A DNA stretch of 64,000 bases from Thalassospira mesophila (GTDB taxonomy: Bacteria > Pseudomonadota > Alphaproteobacteria > Rhodospirillales > Thalassospiraceae), in contig NZ_JFKA01000015.1 of assembly GCF_002115755.1 (NCBI RefSeq), positions 1 through 64,000 of the forward strand, read 5' to 3'. A program made the position numbers and the translations under genes. Below the pieces are notes generated by a model, which was not told the origin of the DNA, did not search any database, and saw nothing but the letters and a program-made list of their open reading frames with translations. Shown piece after piece: positions 43,207 through 53,415 of this stretch (its first letter is position 1; each line of letters opens with the position of its first letter).

Positions 43207-44799
43207 ATGGGCGTGAAAATGGGACGTCGGAGTTTTATTGGTTTTGTAAGTGCCGCAGCGGCAGCGGGCCTTGTGCCCGGCACATTGTCGCGCGCCTTTG
43301 CCGCCGGAACGGGCGCATTGCCAATGGGCGAGAAAAAACCGTTTTCGTTTGAAGGGGTTCTGGGCTGGGCGCGCGAACAGGCAAAAAAGCCCTATCAGGC
43401 CCCGGAAATTTCCGATGCGTTAAAAAACGTTCTGTCGCGCATTGATTATGATGCCTACCAGCAAATCAAGTTTGATACCGAAAAGTCGTTATGGCGCAAC
43501 ACAGATGGCGTGCCGCCGGTTGCCCCGTTTCATCAGAACCGTGGCACCATGGAAAAGGTGCGGATTTATACGGTGAGCGACGGGCAGGCCCGCGAAGTGC
43601 AATATGACCCGTCCGCCTTTGATTATAAGGGCGATATAAAAGCTGCCGATATGCCCGAGGATGCCGGTTGGGGCGGGTTTCGCCTGTTATATGACAACGA
43701 CCCTTCGCGCGACTGGCTGGCTTTTTTAGGGGCATCGTATTTTCGCTCGGCCGGGCCGCAGGACCAATATGGCCTGTCGGCGCGCGCGGTGGCCGTGAAC
43801 ACTGCGTTGCATGATAAAACCGAAGAATTCCCGAGGTTTACCGAATTTTGGCTGGAGCCGACCCATGATGGCGGCATGCATATTTATGCATTGCTTGATA
43901 GCCCGAGCCTGACCGGGGCGGTGCAGATTGCGTGCCAGAAACCAAATGACCGCGACATTGTTATGGATGTGACGGTGCGGTTTTTCACCCGTCAGGCGGT
44001 GCGTCGCCTTGGCGTGGCACCGTTGACCAGCATGTTCTGGTTTTCTGAAATTAACCGCGACGAAGCGGTGGATTGGCGACCGGAAATTCACGATAATGAC
44101 GGGCTGGCGATTTGGACCGGATCGGGCGAACGCCTGTGGCGGCCGCTTGATAACCCAAAACATACCCGTACCAGCAGCTTTGTTGACCAGTCGCCCAAGG
44201 GTTTCGGGCTCATGCAACGCGACCGCAATTTTGCCAATTATGAAGATGATGGCGTGTTTTATGATCGCCGTCCCTCGCTATGGATCGAGCCCAAAGGCGA
44301 CTGGCAAAAAGGCATGGTTCAGCTGCTTGAAATTCCCACCGATGATGAAATTCACGACAATATCGTTGCCTATTGGACAACAGATGAAGAAGTCCCCGCC
44401 GGGGAAGAACGTGCCTTTCAATACCGCATGCACTGGATGGGGGATGGCCTGTTTGGCGATGTAAAAGTCGGTCATGCCATTGCAACGCGTACCGGCCGGG
44501 CCGGGGTGCCGGGGCAAAAACGCCCGGATAAAGGTTTGAAATATGCCATTGATTTTGCCGGGGGTGATTTGGCCAATTACACCACCGAACAAAAAACTGT
44601 GGTGCCCGATGTTAGCGCCAGTAACGCCGCCATTCAAAATGCCTATTGCTTGCGGGTGGTCGGGCAGGATTACTGGCGGCTGGTGTTTGATATTTTCCCC
44701 GATGGCAACGGGCCGGTTAATTTGCGCGCCGCCCTTAAAGAAGGTGACCGATTATTGACCGAAAGCTGGGTGTTTGAGCATCGCGAGCATCAGTTTTAA
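43207..44799 (+). CDS. opgD: OpgD-type periplasmic glucan protein (MdoG/MdoD family, GH186)
   Basis: From the ATG at 43207 it is about 530 aa. The N-terminus MGVKMGRRSFIGFVSAAAAA is a twin-arginine signal ending in SRAFA, which points to OpgD rather than Sec-exported OpgG. The mature protein has the MdoG/MdoD jelly-roll region (FRLLYDNDPSRDWLAFLGASYFRSAGPQDQYGLSARA) and an Ig-like C-terminal domain. E. coli OpgD is now described as a beta-1,2-glucanase of GH186. No opgH is in the window, but ndvB is, so it may trim or shape glucan made elsewhere. A longer frame begins at 43171. It ends at a clear hairpin. Confidence 0.88.
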   Translation: MGVKMGRRSFIGFVSAAAAAGLVPGTLSRAFAAGTGALPMGEKKPFSFEGVLGWAREQAKKPYQAPEISDALKNVLSRIDYDAYQQIKFDTEKSLWRNTDGVPPVAPFHQNRGTMEKVRIYTVSDGQAREVQYDPSAFDYKGDIKAADMPEDAGWGGFRLLYDNDPSRDWLAFLGASYFRSAGPQDQYGLSARAVAVNTALHDKTEEFPRFTEFWLEPTHDGGMHIYALLDSPSLTGAVQIACQKPNDRDIVMDVTVRFFTRQAVRRLGVAPLTSMFWFSEINRDEAVDWRPEIHDNDGLAIWTGSGERLWRPLDNPKHTRTSSFVDQSPKGFGLMQRDRNFANYEDDGVFYDRRPSLWIEPKGDWQKGMVQLLEIPTDDEIHDNIVAYWTTDEEVPAGEERAFQYRMHWMGDGLFGDVKVGHAIATRTGRAGVPGQKRPDKGLKYAIDFAGGDLANYTTEQKTVVPDVSASNAAIQNAYCLRVVGQDYWRLVFDIFPDGNGPVNLRAALKEGDRLLTESWVFEHREHQF

Positions 44800-44822
44800 A
44801 ACCAGATTACATGTAAACAGTT

Positions 44823-44850
44823 AAACGGGCCGGGTCTTTCCGGCCCGTTT
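44823..44850 (+). terminator. Terminator after opgD
   Basis: The 11-bp arms AAACGGGCCGG (44823-44833) and CCGGCCCGTTT (44840-44850) match exactly; the T-run is short. Confidence 0.7.
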
Positions 44851-44868
44851 GGCATTTATAAGCATTAA

Positions 44869-46194
<1,326 letters not shown>

Positions 46195-46301
46195 TATCAG
46201 CTGCCTCTAAATTATCACAATTGTTTTGGAACCGGCAGCTCTGCGGCGCGTTAGGTGGGTGTTGTGTGAGGCAACGGTTTAAAACAAAACAGGAGGTCCC
46301 A

Positions 46302-46601
46302 ATGGTGACCAAGAATGAAGCCGAAACGAGCGCCGACACCTCAAAACTTCAGGCTGAGGTCGAAATTCTGCGCCAGGATCTGGCAGAAGTGACCAAAACT
46401 CTGAAATCGATTGCTGGCGACAACATTGAAACCCGCACGGCACAGGCTGCCCAGCGGGTTCGTGAAGTTTCGGGTCAGGCGCGTGAGCAGTTTGACCATG
46501 CCCGTGACGTGGCCGTTGATCAGGTGCGCGAACGTCCGCTGCTGACGGTTGCTGCAACCTTTGGTGTCGGCCTGATACTTGGCCGCTTGATGCGTCGATG
46601 A
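46302..46601 (+). CDS. DUF883 family membrane-anchored protein (ElaB/YqjD type)
   Basis: This 99-aa protein has a long coiled-coil helix (LQAEVEILRQDLAEVTKTL, then repeats) followed by a single membrane anchor with the family end VRERPLLTVAATFGVGLILG and RLMRR. E. coli relatives sit in the inner membrane and can bind ribosomes in stationary phase. A perfect AGGAGG precedes the ATG. It overlaps the holin-X gene by ATGA. Confidence 0.85.
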   Translation: MVTKNEAETSADTSKLQAEVEILRQDLAEVTKTLKSIAGDNIETRTAQAAQRVREVSGQAREQFDHARDVAVDQVRERPLLTVAATFGVGLILGRLMRR

Positions 46602-47236
46602 TCGATCAGCTCATCGATGCCATCGGTGACATGGCGCAGGCCGCAGCCGCAAGGCTTGCGGCCATCGCCATAATCGGGCTGGTGATGCTGGTTGGCACCG
46701 GGTTTGTGCTGGCCGCCATTTATATGGGGCTTGCGGCCCAGGTCGGGCCGGTGGTCAGCGCGCTGACCATTGGTGTTGTGCTGATTGTGCTGGGCCTTGT
46801 CACGATGGCAATCTGGTTTGGTAAAAGCCCGACATTCGAGCAGGATAAACCCGACAACGCCCATAAAGCCGGTCGCACCGAAGATGATATTATTATTGAT
46901 ATGCTGATGGATGCGGCAAAGGCCGGTTTTGCCACCGGGCAAGGCGATAAAAACGGCATGAGCCAAGGGTTTGAACGTATTTTACAAAACCTTGATGGTC
47001 TGGGCACGTTTGAACGCCGGCGCGCAGCAGAAGCTGCTGTGGCGCAGGCCGAGGCGGCCTATGCGCAAGCACAGGAGCGTGTCGCCCGCGCTGCTGGTGG
47101 TGCTGCCGATGATCCGGGGGTGGCGGGGTTTGCCGTTGACCCTGATGGCCCCGATCACCCCGACGGTTTTGATGGCGCCAAACCTGAACCCGTTTCGGAT
47201 GCCTTTTCGCGTGATCCGGGAATGACGCAAAAATAA
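46598..47236 (+). CDS. Phage-holin-X/YqjE-like membrane protein
   Basis: This 212-aa protein has two hydrophobic helices (LAAIAIIGLVMLVGTGFVLAA; VSALTIGVVLIVLGLVTMAIW) followed by a charged, Ala-rich helical tail and a Pro/Asp-rich C-terminus (DPDGPDHPDGFDG). Pairing with a DUF883 gene mirrors E. coli yqjD-yqjE. It is probably a stress-related membrane pair and not an actual phage holin. It ends at a bidirectional terminator. Confidence 0.75.
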   Translation: MIDQLIDAIGDMAQAAAARLAAIAIIGLVMLVGTGFVLAAIYMGLAAQVGPVVSALTIGVVLIVLGLVTMAIWFGKSPTFEQDKPDNAHKAGRTEDDIIIDMLMDAAKAGFATGQGDKNGMSQGFERILQNLDGLGTFERRRAAEAAVAQAEAAYAQAQERVARAAGGAADDPGVAGFAVDPDGPDHPDGFDGAKPEPVSDAFSRDPGMTQK

Positions 47237-47278
47237 CCTGCCAGATTGTCGTTATTGCCATTGACGTACGAGATATGA

Positions 47279-47322
47279 AAAACCGGCGAACGGGAAAGCC
47301 CGATCGCCGGTTTTGTATTTTT
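47279..47322. terminator. Bidirectional terminator between holin-X gene and hpt
   Basis: The arms AAAACCGGCGA (47279-47289) and TCGCCGGTTTT (47304-47314) match, with an inner CGGG/CCCG pair. T-rich sequence lies on both outer sides. Confidence 0.75.
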
Positions 47323-47341
47323 GCGTGGATGGAGGCCGGGA

Positions 47342-47878
47342 TTATTCGCCGTGAAAATGCACCGTGCCGATATAGGGCAGGTTGCGATTGTTCTGGGCGT
47401 AATCGATGCCGTAACCGACCACAAATTCGTCGGGAATATCAAAGCCGCAATAATCGATGGCAATGTTGATATCGCGCCGCGACGGTTTGTTAAGCAGGGT
47501 ACAAATTTCAAGCCGATTGGGGTCGCGCGTGTTAAGCAGGCGCACCACTTCGGACAGGGTATAGCCGGTATCGATGATGTCTTCGACCAGAAGCACGTCC
47601 TTGCCGCGAATTTGCCCGTCAAGATCCTTGATGATGCGGACATTGCGCGAGCTTTCGGTCGAGTCTCCATAGCTTGACGCGACCATGAAATCGACTTCGA
47701 CCGGAACGGTCAGTTTACGCGCCAGATCGGCGATAAACACGAACGAGCCGCGCAACAAGCCGACCACGATCAGCTTTTCGGTATCTTTGAAATTCTCGTT
47801 GATCTGGGCTGCCAGCGTATCGATTTTCGCGGCAATTTCCTCAGCAGTGATCAACGGCTTGATATCATAATCGGCCAT
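47342..47878 (-). CDS. hpt: Hypoxanthine phosphoribosyltransferase
   Basis: This 178-aa purine salvage enzyme has the PRPP-binding motif [13 protein letters not shown] near residue 95, the conserved [14 protein letters not shown] and SSYGDST loops, and a C-terminal [14 protein letters not shown] that contacts the purine. Length is typical. It makes IMP/GMP from hypoxanthine/guanine and PRPP in the cytoplasm. Confidence 0.95.
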   Translation of the reverse strand: MADYDIKPLITAEEIAAKIDTLAAQINENFKDTEKLIVVGLLRGSFVFIADLARKLTVPVEVDFMVASSYGDSTESSRNVRIIKDLDGQIRGKDVLLVEDIIDTGYTLSEVVRLLNTRDPNRLEICTLLNKPSRRDINIAIDYCGFDIPDEFVVGYGIDYAQNNRNLPYIGTVHFHGE

Positions 47879-47941
47879 CAGTCCGGGTCCCCGAAGGTGG
47901 AATGGTTCAATGCAGGCGTTGCTATCACAGGCAATGGGCCT

Positions 47942-48676
47942 TTACCAGCCTGCTTGCGGTTGAATATCTGATGTTATTGGTGCGGTGGCCTGCAACAATA
48001 CCGGTTTATCGCCATCGTGCCACTGGGCATATCTGGTCATGGCATTGGCAAAAAACGGGCTTTGCAGCATGTCGTGCAACCAGCGTTGCAGGTGGGCAAA
48101 GGGCAGGGCATCAAATTTTTCCGGATCGATGCGGGCAAACTGGCGAATAAACGGGGCAATGGCATAGTCGGCCAGGGCCGGGCGGGTGCCGTACAGATAT
48201 TTGCCAACCGCAAGCCGACCATCAAGCCGGTTCAGAATTTTTTCGGCCTGTTGGCGATGAAAAGCCGGATCGGCCCCGTCATAGCGCGATGCGTATTTAT
48301 AGCGATCAAGGTGGTTTTTAAACGGGCCGTCATTTTGCGCGATTAATACCAGCATATCATCAAGGTCGCCGCTTTGCGGGGTTAGCCATTGCTGCGGGTC
48401 GGCCTCGGCCAGGGCCCAGACCATGATTTCCAGGCTTTGATCAATGACGGTGCCATCGCCAAGGATTAACACAGGCACAGTGGCCTTGGGCGATGCCGCA
48501 AGCAATGCCGCGGGTTTGTCGCGCAGGACAACTTCGCGCAGTTCCACAACAATACCGGCAGCCAGCAACGCCATACGGGCGCGCATGGCATAGGGGCAGC
48601 GCCGAAAGCTGTATAAAACCGGCATTGCGGTCGTATCTGGAAGGATGGTGGCGGGCGTTTGCATCTGATCGGTCAT
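47942..48676 (-). CDS. Glutathione S-transferase family protein
   Basis: From the ATG at 48676 it is 244 aa. It has a thioredoxin-fold N-terminal domain with RRCPYAMRARMALL (the catalytic-site Cys-Pro-Tyr type seen in Grx2-like GSTs), cis-Pro in ATVPVLIL and the Glu-Ser equivalent in DQSLEIM. The C-terminal all-helical domain includes ALADYAIAPFIRQFA. The start is uncertain: the frame opens at 48727 and neither site has a strong ribosome signal. It is 63 bases upstream of hpt on the same strand. Confidence 0.83.
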   Translation of the reverse strand: MTDQMQTPATILPDTTAMPVLYSFRRCPYAMRARMALLAAGIVVELREVVLRDKPAALLAASPKATVPVLILGDGTVIDQSLEIMVWALAEADPQQWLTPQSGDLDDMLVLIAQNDGPFKNHLDRYKYASRYDGADPAFHRQQAEKILNRLDGRLAVGKYLYGTRPALADYAIAPFIRQFARIDPEKFDALPFAHLQRWLHDMLQSPFFANAMTRYAQWHDGDKPVLLQATAPITSDIQPQAGW

Positions 48677-48985
48677 GTTTTTGGAGTACAGACATGGTGT
48701 CGGGTTTGCAACCATCTTTGCGGCCATCAGCCGTGAAGACGCGGGGGGGCAGTTTTGGTTTTCGCGGTGTGATTGGCCGGTTATAATGGGTTGTGCTATC
48801 TATTTTGCCCGAACAAGGTAAAATTTTGGACATTTTACACGCGACGGGCTTGATTTATCGGTCCGGTTTGTGAAAGGAAAAGCACGTAATTTATCGCCTT
48901 CCACCGAACCGGAACATAAACGCGCCGGGGGCCGTTGTTTGGAACGGTGGATCGACGACCACAGATGGAAACAAGGAAACAGACC

Positions 48986-49204
48986 ATGACACCGACCGAA
49001 ATCGCGCGGGTAACCAAGTATTTGCGTCGCACTTTTGATAATAACCGCATTGTCATTGACCCGCCGCGGGCCAAGGATCATCCGATTGAAATGCGCGTCG
49101 GCGACGAATTTCTGGGTGTTTTGCACCGCGACGAAGACGAAGGTGAAGTCAGCTATTCCTTGCAGATCATGATCCTTGAAGAAGATTTGCCGTCGCTGGA
49201 TTAA
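48986..49204 (+). CDS. DUF3126 family protein
   Basis: This 72-aa protein starts MTPTEIARVTKYLRRTFDNN and contains PIEMRVGDEFLGVLHRDEDEGEVSY, the recognisable DUF3126 core found throughout alphaproteobacteria. The function is unknown. The ATG at 48986 has AAGGA eight bases upstream; longer frames reach 48935 but lack conservation. It is followed by a strong terminator. Confidence 0.85.
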   Translation: MTPTEIARVTKYLRRTFDNNRIVIDPPRAKDHPIEMRVGDEFLGVLHRDEDEGEVSYSLQIMILEEDLPSLD

Positions 49205-49254
49205 GCAAACCTGTTTGTTCAGGGGGCTGTTTTCGCCACGACGAACCAAAGTAT

Positions 49255-49287
49255 AAAAACGCCCCCGCGATGAGGGGCGTTTTTTTA
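49255..49287. terminator. Terminator after the DUF3126 gene
   Basis: AAAAACGCCCC (49255-49265) and GGGGCGTTTTT (49274-49284) pair exactly, with seven T on the plus strand and five A before the stem, so it can serve the convergent SDR gene too. Confidence 0.85.
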
Positions 49288-49315
49288 TGGCTGATGAAAG
49301 AAGCTGCCTTATTCG

Positions 49316-50170
49316 CTATGCCGACGGGGTGTCAGCAAAGGCTGTCGACCGGCTGACATCTTCCCAGCGGGTAATTTCATCGGCCAGTGATGCCATTTTG
49401 TCGCGAACCAGCACCACGGCGTCCGCCCCCAATAATAAATGGGCCGGGGGTGTTTCGTGGTTGATAATATCAAGCAAGACTTGGGCGGCCTTGGCCGGGT
49501 CGCCCGCCTGTTGGCCGTTTTTGGCGGTGCGGGCATCGCGAATAGGGTCAAACAGGGTGTTATAATCATCAATGCTGCGTTCGGTGCGCACCATGGACCG
49601 CCCGGCCCAATCGGTGCGAAAAGACCCCGGCGCAATCGCAGTGACATGGATGCCCAGATGGGCGACTTCGCGGGCAAGGGTTTCGGAAATACCTTCCAGC
49701 GCAAATTTCGACCCGCAATAATACGAAATCCCCGGCATGGTAATGAAGCCCCCCATCGAGGTGATGTTGATGATATGACCGCTTTTGCGCTGTCGCATGG
49801 TGGGCAAAACCGCCTTGATCATGGCAACCGCGCCAAACACATTTACGTTGAACTGGGCAATCAGGTCGGAAAGCGGGCTTTCTTCGAGAATGCCTTCGTG
49901 GCCATAACCGGCATTGTTGACCAAAACATCAATCGGCCCAGCCGTTTGGTGCAAGGCGGTGATGGCGGGGGGGATGTTATCAAAATCGGTGACATCAAGA
50001 ATAAGCGCGGTGGCATGACCACCCAGCTTTTCAAATGCCTGTTTGGCGGCGTCGTTGCGCACGGTGCCAATCACTTTGTGACCAGCCTGCAAGGCGGCGA
50101 TGGCAAAGGCTTTGCCAAAGCCGGAACTGACACCGGTAATCAGAAACGTTTTTGCGGTGGGATTTGCCAT
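49316..50170 (-). CDS. Short-chain dehydrogenase/oxidoreductase
   Basis: This 284-aa classical SDR has TGVSSGFGKAFA, VLVNNAGYGHEG, the catalytic Ser in INITSMGGF and YYCGSK. It resembles the SDR at 39162 in overall layout, which also sits opposite a LysR gene. The start ATG at 50170 is supported by GGGCC-purine sequence only. The substrate is unknown. Confidence 0.88.
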   Translation of the reverse strand: MANPTAKTFLITGVSSGFGKAFAIAALQAGHKVIGTVRNDAAKQAFEKLGGHATALILDVTDFDNIPPAITALHQTAGPIDVLVNNAGYGHEGILEESPLSDLIAQFNVNVFGAVAMIKAVLPTMRQRKSGHIINITSMGGFITMPGISYYCGSKFALEGISETLAREVAHLGIHVTAIAPGSFRTDWAGRSMVRTERSIDDYNTLFDPIRDARTAKNGQQAGDPAKAAQVLLDIINHETPPAHLLLGADAVVLVRDKMASLADEITRWEDVSRSTAFADTPSA

Positions 50171-50310
50171 TTTTTGGCCCTTTCGGTTTTTCGGTCGTGC
50201 CCGGGGCGGCGTTTTTGACGGACCCGGGCATGGGAAGGGCAGGCTAGTGGCGACGCATTGTTTGGGCTATAATGTAAGAATGAAACAGACTATGTGGAGA
50301 ATGGTGTATA

Positions 50311-51228
50311 ATGCGAGGCAGTGAATTTGCCGATTTGCGGGCGTTTGTCGCCATTGTGGAGGAAGGCAATTTTTCGCGTGCCGCGGCCCGGCTGCGGATT
50401 TCGCCCTCGACCTTAAGCCAGACCATTCGTCAGCTTGAAGCGCGGATCGGGGTGCAGTTGCTGAACCGCACCACGCGCAGCACCGCCCTGACCGAGGCCG
50501 GGCAGCGCCTGTTTGACCGATTTAAACCCGCCCTTGGCGAAATGGAAGCCGCCCTTGGCGAGGTGCGAAACCTGCCGGGGCGCCCGGCCGGGACGGTGCG
50601 GCTGGTTTTGCCGCGTTTGGCACTGGCAACCCTGGTGGAGCCGCATTTGGGCGATTTTTATCAGCAATTTCCCGACATCACCCTGGAACTGGGCATTAAT
50701 GATGCCATGATCGATATTGTCGGCGATGGCTTTGATATTGGCATTACCCTGGGCGAGCTTGTGGAAAAAGACATGATCGCGGTCAAGCTGGGGCCGGATT
50801 TGCGCCAGGTGGCAGTGGCATCGCCCGATTATCTGGCGCAGCATGGCAGGCCGCACACACCGGCTGACCTTTTGGGGCATAACTGCATTAACTGGCGCAA
50901 ACCGGGCAGCAATAAAATCTATAATTGGGAATTTAACGACGACGGGCGCTGGTTCAATGTGGCGGTGAATGGCGCGTTGATTGTATCGCACCGTGACACA
51001 GCCCTGCAGGCGGCGGCGCAAGGGGCTGGCATTGCCTTTGCCTATTGGTCGTCGCAATGGATGCAGCCGCTGATTGATGCCGGGAAACTGGTGCCGCTTT
51101 TGGAAAGTTATTCGCCCGATTTCCCCGGCTGGTATGTGTATTACGCCCGCCAGCATCACACCCCGCCTGCCGTCCGGGCCGTGATTGATTTTTTGCGGGC
51201 GGCCAACCGATGTGATGACCCGGCATGA
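50311..51228 (+). CDS. LysR-family transcriptional regulator
   Basis: This 305-aa protein has a helix-turn-helix at about 8-65 (FSRAAARLRISPSTLSQTIRQLEARIGVQLLNRTTRST) and a periplasmic-binding-like sensor domain. It is divergent from the SDR at 49316 across 140 bases and probably regulates it. A TATAAT (50271-50276) lies at a suitable place for its own promoter, though the -35 is poor. Confidence 0.9.
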   Translation: MRGSEFADLRAFVAIVEEGNFSRAAARLRISPSTLSQTIRQLEARIGVQLLNRTTRSTALTEAGQRLFDRFKPALGEMEAALGEVRNLPGRPAGTVRLVLPRLALATLVEPHLGDFYQQFPDITLELGINDAMIDIVGDGFDIGITLGELVEKDMIAVKLGPDLRQVAVASPDYLAQHGRPHTPADLLGHNCINWRKPGSNKIYNWEFNDDGRWFNVAVNGALIVSHRDTALQAAAQGAGIAFAYWSSQWMQPLIDAGKLVPLLESYSPDFPGWYVYYARQHHTPPAVRAVIDFLRAANRCDDPA

Positions 51229-51305
51229 TGGCTGTGTGTGATTTTGCGGATGCGAAACCTGTGCGATTTTTACCTGCGCTGCCGGGCGATGCTTGTTTAG
51301 AATAT

Positions 51306-51315
51306 AAGATGCATT
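51306..51315. promoter_or_regulatory. NsrR-type half-site upstream of the Rrf2 gene
   Basis: AAGATGCATT matches one half of the known NsrR consensus (AAGATGYATTT). The other half is degenerate. It suggests weak autoregulation. Confidence 0.35.
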
Positions 51316-51393
51316 AAAAATATTGGTTCTATTGGTTCTGGTGCGTGTTGGCGGTATTGGGACGATTGGTAATGGCGATGTCGGGGATTAACA

Positions 51394-51876
51394 ATGCGAT
51401 TGACGGGTTTTAGCGATTACACCTTGCGCACCCTGATTTATCTGGGGCTGCATGGCGATGGTTTGGCAACGATTGATGAAATTGCCACGGCCTATGATAT
51501 TTCGCGCAATCATTTGATGAAGGTTGTGCATCACCTTGCGCGGCAAAACATTATCACCACCGTGCGTGGCAAGGGTGGTGGCATGATGCTGGCGCGCCCG
51601 GCGGGCGATATTAATGTTGGTGCGGTGGTGCGTGAAACCGAAAAAGACAGCCATATTGTTGAATGTTTCGACCCGGTACATGCGGGCTGTTGCAAAATTG
51701 AAGCCGCCTGCATTTTGCGCGGTGCCCTTTTTAAGGCGCGCGAGGCATTTTATGACGTGCTGGATGGCTATGTGCTGGCCGACCTGATTGCGCCGCAAGC
51801 AGCCCTTGCCGACATATTGGGGCTGGTGCCTGCACACAGGCTAGTTAAGCCGCGTATTTCTACCGTGCTAAAATGA
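51394..51876 (+). CDS. nsrR: Rrf2-family regulator, NsrR-like
   Basis: This 160-aa winged-helix protein begins MRLTGFSDYTLRTLIYLGLH, the NsrR-style start. Its recognition region is TIDEIATAYDISRNHLMKVVHHL and cysteines are at 91, 99, 100 and 106, a spacing suitable for the nitric-oxide-sensing Fe-S cluster. IscR and RirA are less similar in the N-terminal sequence. A NsrR-type palindrome lies 55 bases after its stop, in front of a chemoreceptor gene. Nitric oxide sensing is inferred. Confidence 0.82.
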   Translation: MRLTGFSDYTLRTLIYLGLHGDGLATIDEIATAYDISRNHLMKVVHHLARQNIITTVRGKGGGMMLARPAGDINVGAVVRETEKDSHIVECFDPVHAGCCKIEAACILRGALFKAREAFYDVLDGYVLADLIAPQAALADILGLVPAHRLVKPRISTVLK

Positions 51877-51930
51877 ATGTGCCGTTTGCGGGGCGGCGCA
51901 GCGTCACATCAGCCATGCAATTTGTGGCTT

Positions 51931-51953
51931 AACATGTATTTTAAATATATGTT
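51931..51953. promoter_or_regulatory. NsrR-type operator before the CZB chemoreceptor
   Basis: The left arm AACATGTATTT and right arm AAATATATGTT are complementary at 10 of 11 positions around a central T. This is the same 11-1-11 layout and core (ATGTATTT-N-AAATA) as the known NsrR operator. It lies 77 bases upstream of the chemoreceptor start. Confidence 0.6.
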
Positions 51954-52029
51954 AAAAGAACCTGTTTTTGTTGCCCGAAACCGGTGCAGCGAGGGACGGG
52001 ATGAATGGACGCAAAGCACGGAGGATAGC

Positions 52030-53241
52030 ATGTACGCAGTGCAGGAAAGACCGGATGGCGGGGCGACAGGCGCGGGTTCTGCGCCGGTAATAGCGGCCGA
52101 GGCCGGTTCGGTTTCGGGGGCGGTTTCAATCGCGGGCGAGGGTCGCGCCCGCAAGGATGTTTGGCAAGCCGCACAGGCCGGGTTGCCCGTGCGTGACGGG
52201 GGCGATTTGGGGGCTGCGGGCAGCGTACCCGAAGGTGCAGATATGGCGACCGCGCGCGAAGCCGGGCTTTTGGCGCGCATTGGCGAGCTTGAGCATGAGC
52301 GCGACGTTTATCAGGTGGTTTTTCGCAATCTGGACGGGTTTGGTCATTCGCTGGTGTCGGTGCGGGAATCATTTGGCGAGTTATCGTCATTGCTGATTGA
52401 TCATAGCCGCGCCAATCAGGATGCGCGGCGTGAAACCGAGGCCAGCCAGGCCAGCTTGCAGGAAATGGTTGCCGAGATTGTGTCAATCAGTGCCAAGGTT
52501 GATCAGGCATCGCAGAAAATTTCGGAATTAAATGCCGATGCCAACCGTATCAGCACCATTTTGTCGTTGATTGACAATGTATCGCGCCAAACCCGGTTGC
52601 TGGCCTTTAATGCCAGTATGGAAGCCGCGCGCGCCGGAGAGGCCGGGGCAGGGTTTGCCGTGGTCGCAACCGAAGTGCGCACCCTTGCCGGGCAGGCCGC
52701 AACTGCGACCAGCGATATCGGGTCGCTGGTGCGCGACATTAAAAAGACCGCCAGCACCACCGATGACAATATGCGGGCCAATTCCCATGCCGCCAGCCAT
52801 TTGAAAAACGAGGCGGGGGACATTTTGGCCCGTACCGGCCGAATTGTTGAAATTTCCGACCAGTCGTCCCGGGCGCTGGCGACGGCGGCGATGCTAAGCG
52901 AGGTCGAGCTTGCCAATCTTGAAGAGCTGGAGCTGAAGCTGGAGGTTTATAGGGTGTTTATGGGGCTTTCAAACGCAACCGAGGCCGATTTTCCCCCTGA
53001 AACCGATTGTCGGTTGGGGCAATGGTATTATGGCGGGTCGGGGCAGGGGCAATTTGCCCGCCTGCCTGACTTTGCTGCGATGGAGGAACCACATCGCCAG
53101 GTGCATGAAAATGCCCGCATTGCTGTGGGGCAGTATCGCGCCGGAAACATGGAACAGGCCCTGAAGGCATTAAGCGTGATGGAAGCCAGCAATTACGAGG
53201 TGATGCAGCGTTTGCGCCGCATGATCCGCACGCAGCAGTAA
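52030..53241 (+). CDS. Soluble methyl-accepting chemotaxis protein with C-terminal CZB domain
   Basis: From the ATG at 52030 (GGAGGA upstream) it is 403 aa. There is no membrane segment. After a Gly/Ala-rich N-terminus comes a coiled coil ([19 protein letters not shown]) and a shortened MCP signalling region with [19 protein letters not shown] as its tip-like part. A C-terminal CZB zinc-binding domain follows ([25 protein letters not shown]). CZB domains sense zinc or hypochlorous acid. A putative NsrR site in front suggests nitric-oxide-linked expression. A longer frame to 51877 would swallow that operator and is unlikely. Confidence 0.85.
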   Translation: MYAVQERPDGGATGAGSAPVIAAEAGSVSGAVSIAGEGRARKDVWQAAQAGLPVRDGGDLGAAGSVPEGADMATAREAGLLARIGELEHERDVYQVVFRNLDGFGHSLVSVRESFGELSSLLIDHSRANQDARRETEASQASLQEMVAEIVSISAKVDQASQKISELNADANRISTILSLIDNVSRQTRLLAFNASMEAARAGEAGAGFAVVATEVRTLAGQAATATSDIGSLVRDIKKTASTTDDNMRANSHAASHLKNEAGDILARTGRIVEISDQSSRALATAAMLSEVELANLEELELKLEVYRVFMGLSNATEADFPPETDCRLGQWYYGGSGQGQFARLPDFAAMEEPHRQVHENARIAVGQYRAGNMEQALKALSVMEASNYEVMQRLRRMIRTQQ

Positions 53242-53415
53242 TGGGCCGTGCCGCCCGTGCCTGACGGGAGTTGCGTGGCATGATCCGTGCGGATGTGCAA
53301 AGGGCTGCTAAACTGCAAAGGGCGACATCGTTATGATGCCGCCCTTGATGTCAGTTCGATAATACCAGTTCACGCTGCGCGCCCAGAAGGTGGTGCGCGT
53401 GGTTGGCGTCAGGTG

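Noticed and set aside
46598-47236. Prophage signal from the holin-like gene
   Set aside because: Its partner is DUF883 and no other phage genes are near; the family name is misleading here.
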